Part shown: in pieces, positions 1-6,718 of the stretch
Layout of the letters: every line of letters starts with the position of its first letter
How positions within the stretch are numbered: the stretch's first letter is position 1
Source of the DNA: JBDKUD01 sp039679805
Lineage (GTDB): Bacteria; Bacillota; Syntrophomonadia; Syntrophomonadales; Syntrophomonadaceae
Reading direction: 5' to 3'
Assembly (NCBI GenBank): GCA_039679805.1
Contig: JBDKUD010000413.1
Span: 1 to 7,558 of the forward strand
DNA: 7,558 nucleotides
Notes under the pieces: generated by a model
Databases searched by the model: none
What the model saw: the letters and a program-made list of their open reading frames with translations, nothing else
What the model was told of the DNA's origin: nothing
Translations under genes and position numbers: made by a program

Positions 1-36
1 GTATTTTAGATCTTCCATGGTATAATCATCGGCCAA
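1..36 (-). CDS. spoVR: SpoVR family protein, N-terminal 12 codons only (partial)
   Basis: Only the first 12 codons are visible; the gene runs off the left edge. They read M-ADDYTMEDLKY, with TTG at 36-34 as start. The three minus-strand frames were compared here: the other two hit stop codons before the edge, so only this one stays open. An AAGGAG at 46-51, nine bases upstream, supports the TTG; the in-frame ATG at 18-16 has no well-placed Shine-Dalgarno. The gene begins 6 bases after the yhbH stop, so it is surely translated from the same message. The identity rests on context: prkA, DUF444 and spoVR are commonly consecutive in Clostridia, and a YT-xx-L-xx-W-like opening is what I recall for clostridial SpoVR. 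SpoVR is linked to spore cortex formation in Bacillus subtilis. Twelve residues cannot prove the family. Confidence 0.55.
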   Translation of the reverse strand, partial: MADDYTMEDLKY

Positions 37-42
37 CCTCAA

Positions 43-1215
43 TCACTCCTTTTCTGCCACTTTCAGTAACTGTTTGAAGGCAGGCCAGATCTCTTCTTTA
101 CCTCCAATAGAAACACCAACAAAGTTATTGAAATTCAGAAGGTTATCACTCAATTCGTCACCCATAGTAGAACTGCCTGACCAGGAAGAAGTTATTTCTC
201 CATATCCGAACAAATTGCATACCCCACATAATTCAGCAGCTCTATGCACAGCTTTTTCTACATCTTCCGGCCAGTTGTCCCCGTCACTGCAGTGAAAAGC
301 ATAAATATTCCATATCTCCGGGTCATATCTTTCGTATATAATTTCCAGTGCCTTTTCATAGCCGCTGCTTATTAATGTCCCGCCTGATTCTCCCCGGTGG
401 AAGAAATCGTCCTCGTTTACTTCTCTGGCGGTAGTAGTGTGATTAATAAATACCAACTCTACGTTTATATAACGGTAAAGAACAAATTGATACAACAGAA
501 AAAAGAAGCTGCGGGCTAAATATTTTTTACTCAGGTACATAGAACCCGAATTGTCCATAATACAAATAACTACTGCATTTGATTCCGGGCGCAGTTCTTC
601 TTTGACACGCTGGTAACGAAGGTCATCTTCCCGAAAAGGGAACCTCTTCATTTCGGTATCCTGTCCCATTTCCCTGAGGGTTCTTTCGGTTGATTTTTTT
701 CGTTTTATTCTTTCCATCATAGACCGCTTTTTGGATAGACGGGGCGGTATCCCTTTACGTTGTATTCCCCATCTTTTGCTGGTCTTTTCCGTCTCGATAT
801 AAGAGTATTTTTTTCTTTCCAAATAGGGAAGATCTAAATCCTCGAACAAGTAATTCACCAGGTCCTCCATGGTGATTTCGGTCTCGTAGAGCTCTTCCCC
901 ATCCTCATTTCCTGCTCCGTCACCCTGCCCCGCTCCCTTGGCTCCTTTTTGCTGAAATATTTTCTGGCCCCTTTTTTCATCTCCCTTTCCGGTAGCTGTG
1001 CGGGGACGGTTTTCTCCATAAACAAATTGGAATTCTTTAATACCCCGGATAGGTATTTTAAAAGTCTTATCCTTGCTCTTACCAATGATGCTCTCTTCAG
1101 CAATAATGCTGCCGAGATTTTTTTTAATGGACTCTTCAACCAGTTCCCGGTGGCGCCGGCGATCTTCAGCGCTTCTATCCCGGCCGCCATTGTCTAATTC
1201 TCGAAATATAGCCAT
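43..1215 (-). CDS. yhbH: DUF444 / YeaH-YhbH family VWA-domain protein
   Basis: A 390-residue cytoplasmic protein, close to the usual length of the YhbH/YeaH family (about 390 in Bacillus). The N-terminus is charged and rich in R and E (residues 10-35). It is followed by a Gly/Lys-rich low-complexity linker (about 77-108) and a basic segment (about 134-190). The C-terminal half is a von Willebrand A fold with a canonical metal site: D221-N-S223-G-S225, then T280 in a SGGT segment and D311 in HCSDGD. No signal peptide or membrane helix is seen. The ATG at 1215 is preceded by AAAGGGTGA, which overlaps the prkA stop; the intergenic gap is 13 bases, so the two genes are co-transcribed and probably translationally coupled. 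In B. subtilis yhbH is needed for normal sporulation; in E. coli yeaH is the partner of the kinase gene yeaG in stress and nitrogen starvation. The molecular role is unknown. Family assignment is firm. Confidence 0.93.
   Translation of the reverse strand: MAIFRELDNGGRDRSAEDRRRHRELVEESIKKNLGSIIAEESIIGKSKDKTFKIPIRGIKEFQFVYGENRPRTATGKGDEKRGQKIFQQKGAKGAGQGDGAGNEDGEELYETEITMEDLVNYLFEDLDLPYLERKKYSYIETEKTSKRWGIQRKGIPPRLSKKRSMMERIKRKKSTERTLREMGQDTEMKRFPFREDDLRYQRVKEELRPESNAVVICIMDNSGSMYLSKKYLARSFFFLLYQFVLYRYINVELVFINHTTTAREVNEDDFFHRGESGGTLISSGYEKALEIIYERYDPEIWNIYAFHCSDGDNWPEDVEKAVHRAAELCGVCNLFGYGEITSSWSGSSTMGDELSDNLLNFNNFVGVSIGGKEEIWPAFKQLLKVAEKE
46..51 (-). promoter_or_regulatory. Shine-Dalgarno AAGGAG for the spoVR-like gene
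   Basis: AAGGAG lies inside the last codons and just before the stop of the DUF444 gene, nine bases ahead of the TTG at 36-34. It decides the start in favour of TTG and indicates translational coupling between the two genes. Confidence 0.6.
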
Positions 1216-1228
1216 AAAGAATCACCCT

Positions 1229-3154
1229 TTAATCCTTCCACAGATTGTTGGCAGCATATTTGAGAATTACGTTGCAGCAATGGTCACAGTATCCATTGTT
1301 TTTCAGTTCTTCTACCATGTTATTGTATTTTTGGCTCTGTTCATCATCACGAACCCTGGCTTTGGTAATTACCCTCGATAGTTCACGCACCGAAGCCGTT
1401 AATTTCTTTTCGATGGCCTCTTTTAACGGTTCATAACTGATATACTCAATAGTCGCATTATTACGTAATAGGGAAAACATATAAGCAGTTACATCATGCC
1501 GGAATCCTTTAGCAGCAGTACCGGTTAGGCCAATCTGGGATTCAATAGACTCCATAAATTTTTCATCCGGTTCCAGTTCCTCCCCAGTGTTGGAATCTTT
1601 AATTTTGACTTTGTTTACAAAGGCTTCAGCATGGTCGAGATAATTATTGAAAAGGGTCTCAGCCTGTTCGCGATAACCATGAATGAAGGCACTGGTAACC
1701 TCTTTTTCCAGGATGCGATTATATTCTTTTTTAATAGTCACCTGGAGAAATTCCAGTAATCTTTTCTTTTCGTCATCAGCCATATCAGTTGCCTTTATAG
1801 CTTTAATCAGTGATTCTATAACCAGGATAGGGTTAATACAGTTGTTCTCCGACTCCGACAGAGCGTTGTCTATGGCCTTCATTATAAAGCGGGTGGAAAT
1901 ACCGCTTAAACCTTCACGACCTGCCTCATCTCTCAGTTCTTGTATATCGATCTTCTTGGTGGAATCTTTCTCTACGATCTCCTCTCCGTTATAAATATGC
2001 ATCTTAGTAATAGCATCTACTTTAGAAGAGGGAGAAAGCCTGCTCATAATTGCAAACATGGAGGCAATCTCAATAGTATGAGGTGCAATATGAGCACTGA
2101 AATAGCTTTTCTTTAGTATTTTGTTATAGATTTTCACCTCCTGGTCCAATTCCAGGCAGTAAGGAACTTCAATTTTAACTATGCGGTCCAGGATGGCTTC
2201 ATTAGTATGGTCAGATTTAAATTTATTCCATTCAGCTTCATTGGAATGAGCTAGAATTATACCGTCAAAATAAATCATCGACCCTTTACCTGGAGAAGGA
2301 ATCGATTTTTCCTGAGTTGCCGTAATGATAGCATGCAGATATTCAACATCATTTTTGAAGATCTCAATGAATTCAACAATTCCTCGATTTCCGCAATTAA
2401 AAGCTCCGTTAAGGGATAGTACCCGGGGATCATCTTCCGGATATAGATCCATTTTGGAGATATCCACCTGCCCGACAAGTACTGATGTATCTTGATTATT
2501 GGGATCAACTGGTGGTACAACAGCAATACCTTTTCGGCCCCGGATAGAATAATCAACGGTTTGCACTTCGAAATTCTCATATTCACCCTGATAGTCATGA
2601 GTAAGGCGATAACGACAAATAGGGCATAAATCTCCCTCTATCTTAACTCCCAGAATTTCTTGAAACTGGGGGCGAAGATGTTTGGGAATCAAGTGTAGTG
2701 GTTCTTCCCGCATGGGACAATCTTTTAGGGCATAAATGGGGGGATTGGTATCCAGGGCTTGTTTAAGTTTCTCCATAATTGATGATTTTCCTGACCCCAC
2801 CGGACCAACCAAGTATAATACCTGTCGGGATTCTTCTCCGCACATAGCAGCAGAGTGAAAATAACGCACAATTTCCATTAATGTCTTATCTATTCCATAA
2901 AAGTCTGACTCAAAGAACTGGTATCTTTTAATGGTATCGTTCCCGTATATTCTTCTTAGTTTGGGAATATCTTCAGTTTTTATTATTTGAATCCCCGGCT
3001 CGGTTATAATTTTAAACATCCGCTGGTGGGCAAAGTTGATTACTTCCGGATTTTCTTTTATTATATTAAGGTATTCTAAGAATGTTCCGGAAAAACTCTC
3101 ATGATGTTTTTGAGATCGATCATTCTTGATAAGATTACCAAAATCATAAGTCAT
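1229..3154 (-). CDS. prkA: PrkA family serine protein kinase / AAA+ ATPase
   Basis: 641 residues, matching the 631-residue B. subtilis PrkA. The AAA_PrkA domain covers roughly residues 15-390: Walker A G117-PVGSGK-S124, a conserved CPMREEPLHLIP segment (C146), a CPIC pair (C177, C180), an NRGIVEFIEIFK segment (257-267) and the family signature DGIILAHSNEAEW (297-309). The PrkA C-terminal domain follows (about 410-641), with DNYLDHAEAF-like and DPDEKFMESIE-like blocks recognisable as N504-F512 and P529-E538. The protein ends in a Cys cluster, C623/C626/C627. The ATG at 3154 has a strong GGAGGAGG upstream (around 3161-3168). It is the first gene of a minus-strand operon with yhbH and the spoVR-like gene. 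PrkA was described as a Ser kinase phosphorylating a 60-kDa protein, is in the sporulation sigma-E regulon in B. subtilis, and has also been proposed to act as a Lon-like protease; the true activity here is open. No transmembrane segment is seen. Confidence 0.95.
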   Translation of the reverse strand: MTYDFGNLIKNDRSQKHHESFSGTFLEYLNIIKENPEVINFAHQRMFKIITEPGIQIIKTEDIPKLRRIYGNDTIKRYQFFESDFYGIDKTLMEIVRYFHSAAMCGEESRQVLYLVGPVGSGKSSIMEKLKQALDTNPPIYALKDCPMREEPLHLIPKHLRPQFQEILGVKIEGDLCPICRYRLTHDYQGEYENFEVQTVDYSIRGRKGIAVVPPVDPNNQDTSVLVGQVDISKMDLYPEDDPRVLSLNGAFNCGNRGIVEFIEIFKNDVEYLHAIITATQEKSIPSPGKGSMIYFDGIILAHSNEAEWNKFKSDHTNEAILDRIVKIEVPYCLELDQEVKIYNKILKKSYFSAHIAPHTIEIASMFAIMSRLSPSSKVDAITKMHIYNGEEIVEKDSTKKIDIQELRDEAGREGLSGISTRFIMKAIDNALSESENNCINPILVIESLIKAIKATDMADDEKKRLLEFLQVTIKKEYNRILEKEVTSAFIHGYREQAETLFNNYLDHAEAFVNKVKIKDSNTGEELEPDEKFMESIESQIGLTGTAAKGFRHDVTAYMFSLLRNNATIEYISYEPLKEAIEKKLTASVRELSRVITKARVRDDEQSQKYNNMVEELKNNGYCDHCCNVILKYAANNLWKD

Positions 3155-3210
3155 GTTCTATTCCTCCTCCCAATCACCTGGACTACCAAAATATTCCCTG
3201 TTTCGCCTGG

Positions 3211-3224
3211 TATATTTAAATATA
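3211..3224. repeat. 14-base perfect palindrome in the divergent intergenic region
   Basis: TATATTTAAATATA reads identically on both strands. It overlaps the candidate -10 box of the prkA promoter, so it could be an operator for a dimeric regulator, but palindromes made only of A and T arise readily by chance in this composition. Confidence 0.35.
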
Positions 3225-3248
3225 TGCTGATGATTTAACATTTGATTC
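3219..3248 (-). promoter_or_regulatory. candidate sigma-E-like promoter for prkA
   Basis: Read on the minus strand, GAATCAAA (3248-3241) is followed after 14 bases by CATATATT (3226-3219). The second box fits the sigma-E -10 consensus (CATAYAHT) well; the first is a weak -35. It lies about 65 bases upstream of the prkA ATG. It is proposed because B. subtilis prkA is sigma-E dependent. The region is AT-rich, so a chance match is quite possible. Confidence 0.3.
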
Positions 3249-3287
3249 TTATTTACTAATTAACAGCTATAAATTAATAAGGTATAT

Positions 3288-3293
3288 TATAAT
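3288..3293 (+). promoter_or_regulatory. candidate -10 box for the FadH-like gene
   Basis: A perfect TATAAT lies 64 bases before the TTG start of the FadH-like gene. No good -35 is found at 16-18 bases upstream and no TG extension precedes it, so this is a tentative call. A transcript from here would have a leader of about 55-60 bases without an obvious riboswitch or terminator. Confidence 0.3.
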
Positions 3294-3341
3294 CAGTAAC
3301 TATTTCTTCCATTATTTATATATGATCCCAAAATCAGTCTG

Positions 3342-3348
3342 AAGGAGG
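3342..3348 (+). promoter_or_regulatory. Shine-Dalgarno AAGGAGG that fixes the TTG start of the FadH-like gene
   Basis: A near-perfect ribosome binding site ends nine bases before the TTG at 3358-3360. The ATG at 3368 is out of frame, and the next in-frame ATG is codon 19, inside the conserved NRIVMPA segment of the flavin barrel; hence TTG is the true start. Confidence 0.85.
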
Positions 3349-3357
3349 CGGTCCAAA

Positions 3358-5346
3358 TTGCTGTTCAATGAGATACAAATAAAGAATCTTACATTGAAAA
3401 ACCGAATAGTAATGCCGGCGATAACTCTCAACTATGCACCTGATGGCAAAGTTAATCAAAGGCTTATCGACCTTTATCGGGAACGGGCCCGGGGAGGGGC
3501 TGGTCTGATCATGGTTGGAGGTGCAGCAGTGGAAGAATCCGGTGTAGGGGGAGGTTTCATTTCCATACACCATGATGATTTTATAGAAGGTCATTCCAAA
3601 TTAACCTTAGCTATAAAAGAATCCGGCTCCAGAGCTGGACTGCAATTATTTCACGCTGGACGGTATTCTTTTGGGTTTCGATATGGTAAAAAAGTGGCCG
3701 CCCCTTCCCCCCTGGCTTCCCGGTTAACCGGTCATGTACCTGAAGAAATGAGCAGTAATGATATTTATGAGGTAATCAATAGTTTCAGCGAAGCAGCCCG
3801 GAGAGCTCAACAAGCTGGATATGAACTGATAGAAGTAATAGGCAGTGCCGGCTATCTTATTAGCCAGTTCCTTTCACCCCTTACTAATGTCCGCACTGAC
3901 GAATACGGTGGTTCTTATGCTAACCGGATGCGTTTCGGTCTACAAATAATTGAGGCAGTACGTAACCAGGTAGGGCCTGATTTTCCGATTAGTGTAAGAC
4001 TGGGAGGCAATGATTTTGTTACCGGTGGCAACACTTTAGCAGAAATGGCTGAGTTTGCCCGTGAACTGGAAAAAGCATCGGTTAATCTCATTAATGTAAC
4101 TGGAGGATGGCATGAATCCAATATCCCGCAGATATCAGCCGAGGTGCCGGTAGGAGCATATAGTTACCTGGCTCATGGTATCAAGTCGGCGGTTAACATC
4201 CCCATTGTCGCCAGCAACCGGATAAATGACCCTCATGTGGCCGAAGAGATTCTCTCCACAGGTCAAGCAGATCTGGTTTCCATAGCCCGGGGCTTGATGG
4301 CCGACCCCTGGTGGGGAATGAAGGCTAAAACAGGCCAGACCAGACTTATCCGCAAATGTATCGCTTGTATGAACTGCCTGGATCGTTTATTCTCCGGCCA
4401 GGATGTGCTCTGTGCGATAAACCCCCAATGCGGCCGTGAAACTGAAATGGCTATAACGCCAGCTAGTGATCCCAAAAAGGTAGTGGTAATCGGAGCAGGC
4501 CCCGCTGGCCTGGAAGCTGCCCGGGTTGCGGCTATGAAAGGCCATCTGGTTTCAATATGGGAAAAAGAAGATAAGATTGGAGGCCAATGGAATTTGGCTG
4601 CAATGCCTCCCGGAAAAGAAGATTTTCACTCCCTGTTGGATTATTATCAAGCAGTTCTCGATGAATTCGAAGTAGAAATTAAGCTAAATACTACTGCTAC
4701 TGCTAATATGGTTAAGTCAGCCTTCCCAGATGCAGTAATAGTTGCTACCGGCGCCCATCCATTCCAGCCTGAAATAGCTATTACAGGTCAACCCCTGGTA
4801 ATTTCCGCTGAAGATGTTCTTAAAGGTCAACCAATATCCGGCCCCGATATCGTAATTATTGGAGGGGGTTCAGTAGGTTGTGAAACAGCATTGTTTTTGG
4901 CCGAAAAGGGTACTATTAACGCTGATACCCTTAAATTTATGATTTTGCATCAGAGTGAAGATCCGAAAACCATTTATGATCTTCTAACCCGCAGTCATTA
5001 TAGAGTTAAGGTAGTGGAGATGAGTAAACATGTTGCCAGTGATATGGGAAAAGCAACTCGCTGGGCGCTTATCAAGCAAATTAGAATGAGGGGAATTAGT
5101 ATTAAATCCAGGTACAAAGTAGTAGAAATAAGCCCCACCGGGGTTAAGATAATGAATGATGTCGGAGAAATGTCAGACCTTAAAGCTAATACCGTAGTCC
5201 TGGCCACTGGCAGTCAAGCGAGTAACCGCTTATACCTGGAATTAAAAGATGCGCTGCCGGAAGTCCATCTGGTAGGTGATGCCGTCAACCCGGGCCAGGT
5301 GATGACAGCCATCCACCAAGCCTTTGCGATAGCCCGCCAGATATAA
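3358..5346 (+). CDS. fadH: 2,4-dienoyl-CoA reductase-like NAD(P)H:flavin oxidoreductase (FMN, 4Fe-4S, FAD)
   Basis: 662 residues against 672 for E. coli FadH, with the same three parts. Residues 1-330 form an Old Yellow Enzyme TIM barrel (LKNRIVMPA at 13-21, QLFHAGR at 96-102, SIARGLMADPWW at 308-319). Tyr166 in GSAGYLISQ and His252 in GWHE fall at the positions of the E. coli proton donors Tyr166 and His252. A 4Fe-4S site follows: C334, C337, C340, C352. Then come two nucleotide-binding Gly motifs: GAGPAG (379-384, FAD) and GGGSVG (502-507, NAD(P)H). Family knowledge: electrons pass NAD(P)H to FAD to Fe-S to FMN to an enoyl or dienoyl substrate, in the cytoplasm. It could instead be an enoate reductase, a bile-acid BaiCD/BaiH-type enzyme or another clostridial ene-reductase; substrate cannot be read from sequence. 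Single-gene unit, divergent from prkA and convergent with the VWA gene. About 30 residues (roughly 518-548) after the second Gly motif look different from E. coli and resemble clostridial homologues. Confidence 0.85.
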   Translation: MLFNEIQIKNLTLKNRIVMPAITLNYAPDGKVNQRLIDLYRERARGGAGLIMVGGAAVEESGVGGGFISIHHDDFIEGHSKLTLAIKESGSRAGLQLFHAGRYSFGFRYGKKVAAPSPLASRLTGHVPEEMSSNDIYEVINSFSEAARRAQQAGYELIEVIGSAGYLISQFLSPLTNVRTDEYGGSYANRMRFGLQIIEAVRNQVGPDFPISVRLGGNDFVTGGNTLAEMAEFARELEKASVNLINVTGGWHESNIPQISAEVPVGAYSYLAHGIKSAVNIPIVASNRINDPHVAEEILSTGQADLVSIARGLMADPWWGMKAKTGQTRLIRKCIACMNCLDRLFSGQDVLCAINPQCGRETEMAITPASDPKKVVVIGAGPAGLEAARVAAMKGHLVSIWEKEDKIGGQWNLAAMPPGKEDFHSLLDYYQAVLDEFEVEIKLNTTATANMVKSAFPDAVIVATGAHPFQPEIAITGQPLVISAEDVLKGQPISGPDIVIIGGGSVGCETALFLAEKGTINADTLKFMILHQSEDPKTIYDLLTRSHYRVKVVEMSKHVASDMGKATRWALIKQIRMRGISIKSRYKVVEISPTGVKIMNDVGEMSDLKANTVVLATGSQASNRLYLELKDALPEVHLVGDAVNPGQVMTAIHQAFAIARQI

Positions 5347-5349
5347 TAA

Positions 5350-6567
5350 TTAAATAACAACAGTCGAGGCTGCTTTCCTGGCCCGCAGTTTATTGATAGA
5401 ACGCTCCAAGCCTTCTACTGTCAGTTCATCCATGGGAAATATTTCGCCTATGGATTTAATGGTGTAGGCTCCATCCATCCAATCCCAGTAAGATTTGGGG
5501 ATAGGATTCAGCCATACCGAATACTCAAAATGTCTTCTGATACGTTTTAGCCACTCGATGCCCGGCTGGTTATTATACAGTCCCCAATCAATAATACCGC
5601 CTGGTCGCAATAGCTCTGAGCGTGCCATACTGGCGTCTCCTACTATTATTACCCGGTAATCTGGGCTATAAGTTTTCAAAACATATTCAGTATCGGTAAA
5701 TGCATTTAAGTCACACCCGGAATCATGATATAGCCAATCATAAATACAATTATGGAAATAAAAAGTTTTCAGGTCCTTAAAATTGCTGGATTTATTTACT
5801 GCCGTGAAAAGCTGGTTGCATAAATGGCTGTAAGAAATCATGGAACCCCCTGCATCCATCAGCAGTAATATTTTGATGGCATTTTCACGTGGCCGTTCCC
5901 ACACTAGTTCTAAACGGCCGGCATTTTTACAGGTTTGATCAATGGTGGCCTCAATATCCAGTTCACTTTTTTCGCCTTCTAATCTGGTAGTAAACTGCCG
6001 AAGCTTTCTCAGGGCCACCTGGAACTGCCTGATACCCAAAGTTTCGTCAGTGCGAAATTCTTGAAATCTTCGTTTACCGGCCACTTTTACTGCCGAAAGA
6101 TTCCGAGAATCTCCGCCGATACGGATTCCCCCCGGGTGATATCCGGAGTGGCCAAAAGGTGAGGTGCCTCCAGTACCTACCCAGCGATTGCCGCCGTGGT
6201 GTTCTTCATCTTGCTCTGCCAGCCTTTCGGCCAGCATGCGTTTCAATTCATCCAGGTCCAATTGCTGGTGATTACGACGCATTTCATCGGTAACTTCGAT
6301 CTTCGGTAACTCTTTATTAAGCCAATCCCAGATCTTATCAGGAAGACCGGTAGGAGTTTCAACATCTTTAAAAAAGCTGGCAAAAGCCATATCAAAGCGA
6401 TCATAATGGGCCTCGGTCTTTATCAGCACCGACCTGCACAGCATGTAAAAGCCGGTCAAGCTGGAACCGGCCATTCCCATATCGAGAGCTTCCATAAGAG
6501 TCTGCCACTCATTCATGGAAACCGGAACACCATAATTTTTCAAAACATAATAAAACTCTGTAAACAT
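5350..6567 (-). CDS. CoxE-like VWA-domain protein, partner of the MoxR ATPase
   Basis: 405 residues from the ATG at 6567, cytoplasmic, no signal peptide. N-terminal helical part (1-120) opens with FYYVLKNYGVPVS, a typical start for the COG3825/CoxE-like group. A Gly-rich block (130-152, GTGGTSPFGHSGYHPGG) follows, then the VWA fold: hydrophobic strand ending in D238-A-G240-G-S242, and a second acidic turn VGDAS with D311. The metal motif is thus DxGxS rather than DxSxS. I chose the ATG over the upstream TTG at 6639 because the 24 extra codons are translated from an inserted repeat, while GAAGGGTGA lies just before the ATG. Lies downstream of the MoxR gene on the same strand, 151 bases apart. 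Family knowledge: such VWA proteins work with MoxR ATPases (CoxD/CoxE, NorQ/NorD, CbbQ/CbbO) to activate or metallate target enzymes. The target here is unknown. Confidence 0.88.
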   Translation of the reverse strand: MFTEFYYVLKNYGVPVSMNEWQTLMEALDMGMAGSSLTGFYMLCRSVLIKTEAHYDRFDMAFASFFKDVETPTGLPDKIWDWLNKELPKIEVTDEMRRNHQQLDLDELKRMLAERLAEQDEEHHGGNRWVGTGGTSPFGHSGYHPGGIRIGGDSRNLSAVKVAGKRRFQEFRTDETLGIRQFQVALRKLRQFTTRLEGEKSELDIEATIDQTCKNAGRLELVWERPRENAIKILLLMDAGGSMISYSHLCNQLFTAVNKSSNFKDLKTFYFHNCIYDWLYHDSGCDLNAFTDTEYVLKTYSPDYRVIIVGDASMARSELLRPGGIIDWGLYNNQPGIEWLKRIRRHFEYSVWLNPIPKSYWDWMDGAYTIKSIGEIFPMDELTVEGLERSINKLRARKAASTVVI

Positions 6568-6620
6568 AACTTCACCCTTCGGGTAATTGTAATTAGGAAT
6601 TTTGAATTTTGAATTAACGT

Positions 6621-6644
6621 AAGGATTGGATGAATCCAATCCTT
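6621..6644. repeat. perfect 11-bp hairpin inside the MITE-like element
   Basis: AAGGATTGGAT, a two-base loop GA, and ATCCAATCCTT form a perfect stem. No run of T follows on either strand, so it does not look like an intrinsic terminator. With a two-base spacing the centre would open somewhat in RNA. It would form in the moxR-VWA message and could act as a stabilising or processing site. Confidence 0.7.
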
Positions 6645-6660
6645 ATTTATATCAATATAC

Positions 6661-6677
6661 GAAATGCGGAGCATTTC
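6661..6677. repeat. perfect 7-bp hairpin with 3-base loop inside the MITE-like element
   Basis: GAAATGC, loop GGA, GCATTTC: a compact stem-loop, followed by TTC and AT-rich sequence with no clear U-tract. It is a second structured unit of the same element. A motif of this kind appears in dispersed repeats of Clostridia as far as I recall, which would need a genome search to confirm. Confidence 0.65.
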
Positions 6678-6718
6678 TTCAATAATTCACAATTCATAAT
6701 TCCTAATTCATAATTTTT

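Larger units (their letters stand above)
6591..6708. mobile_element. MITE-like element with 26-base terminal inverted repeats, between moxR and the VWA gene
   Basis: The left end (6591-6616) and the reverse complement of the right end (6683-6708) match at 24 of 26 positions; the outer core is AATTAGGAATT against AATTCCTAATT. Both ends are built from repeated GAATT units. The 66 internal bases carry two separate perfect hairpins (6621-6644 and 6661-6677). There is no coding capacity. A TAATT occurs on both flanks (6584-6588 and 6711-6715) and could be a target duplication, but the area is too AT-rich to be sure. Size and structure fit a non-autonomous miniature element or a dispersed clostridial palindromic repeat; I cannot name the family. 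It occupies most of the spacer inside the moxR-VWA operon. Confidence 0.6.

Noticed and set aside
855..1190. 111-codon minus-strand open frame overlapping the DUF444 gene
   Set aside because: It lies in another frame of a well-recognised conserved gene, over its low-complexity Gly/Lys linker, and its product has no family features.
2275..2598. 107-codon minus-strand open frame inside prkA
   Set aside because: Alternative frame of the conserved AAA+ domain; no ribosome binding site or recognisable protein.
3155..3357. Riboswitch, T-box or small RNA in the divergent intergenic region
   Set aside because: The 203 bases are AT-rich with only short palindromes; no conserved riboswitch core, long stem or terminator is visible.
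3334..3594. Minus-strand open frame across the start of the FadH-like gene, which would be an antisense gene
   Set aside because: It overlaps the strong Shine-Dalgarno and conserved N-terminus of the FadH-like gene on the other strand, and its product looks random.
6406..6612. Plus-strand open frame opposite the start of the VWA gene
   Set aside because: It is antisense to the conserved N-terminus and ends in the inserted repeat; no ribosome binding site.
6621..6644. Hairpin as an intrinsic terminator of moxR
   Set aside because: The stem is perfect but no T-run follows on the minus strand, and the VWA partner lies downstream and is expected to be co-transcribed.
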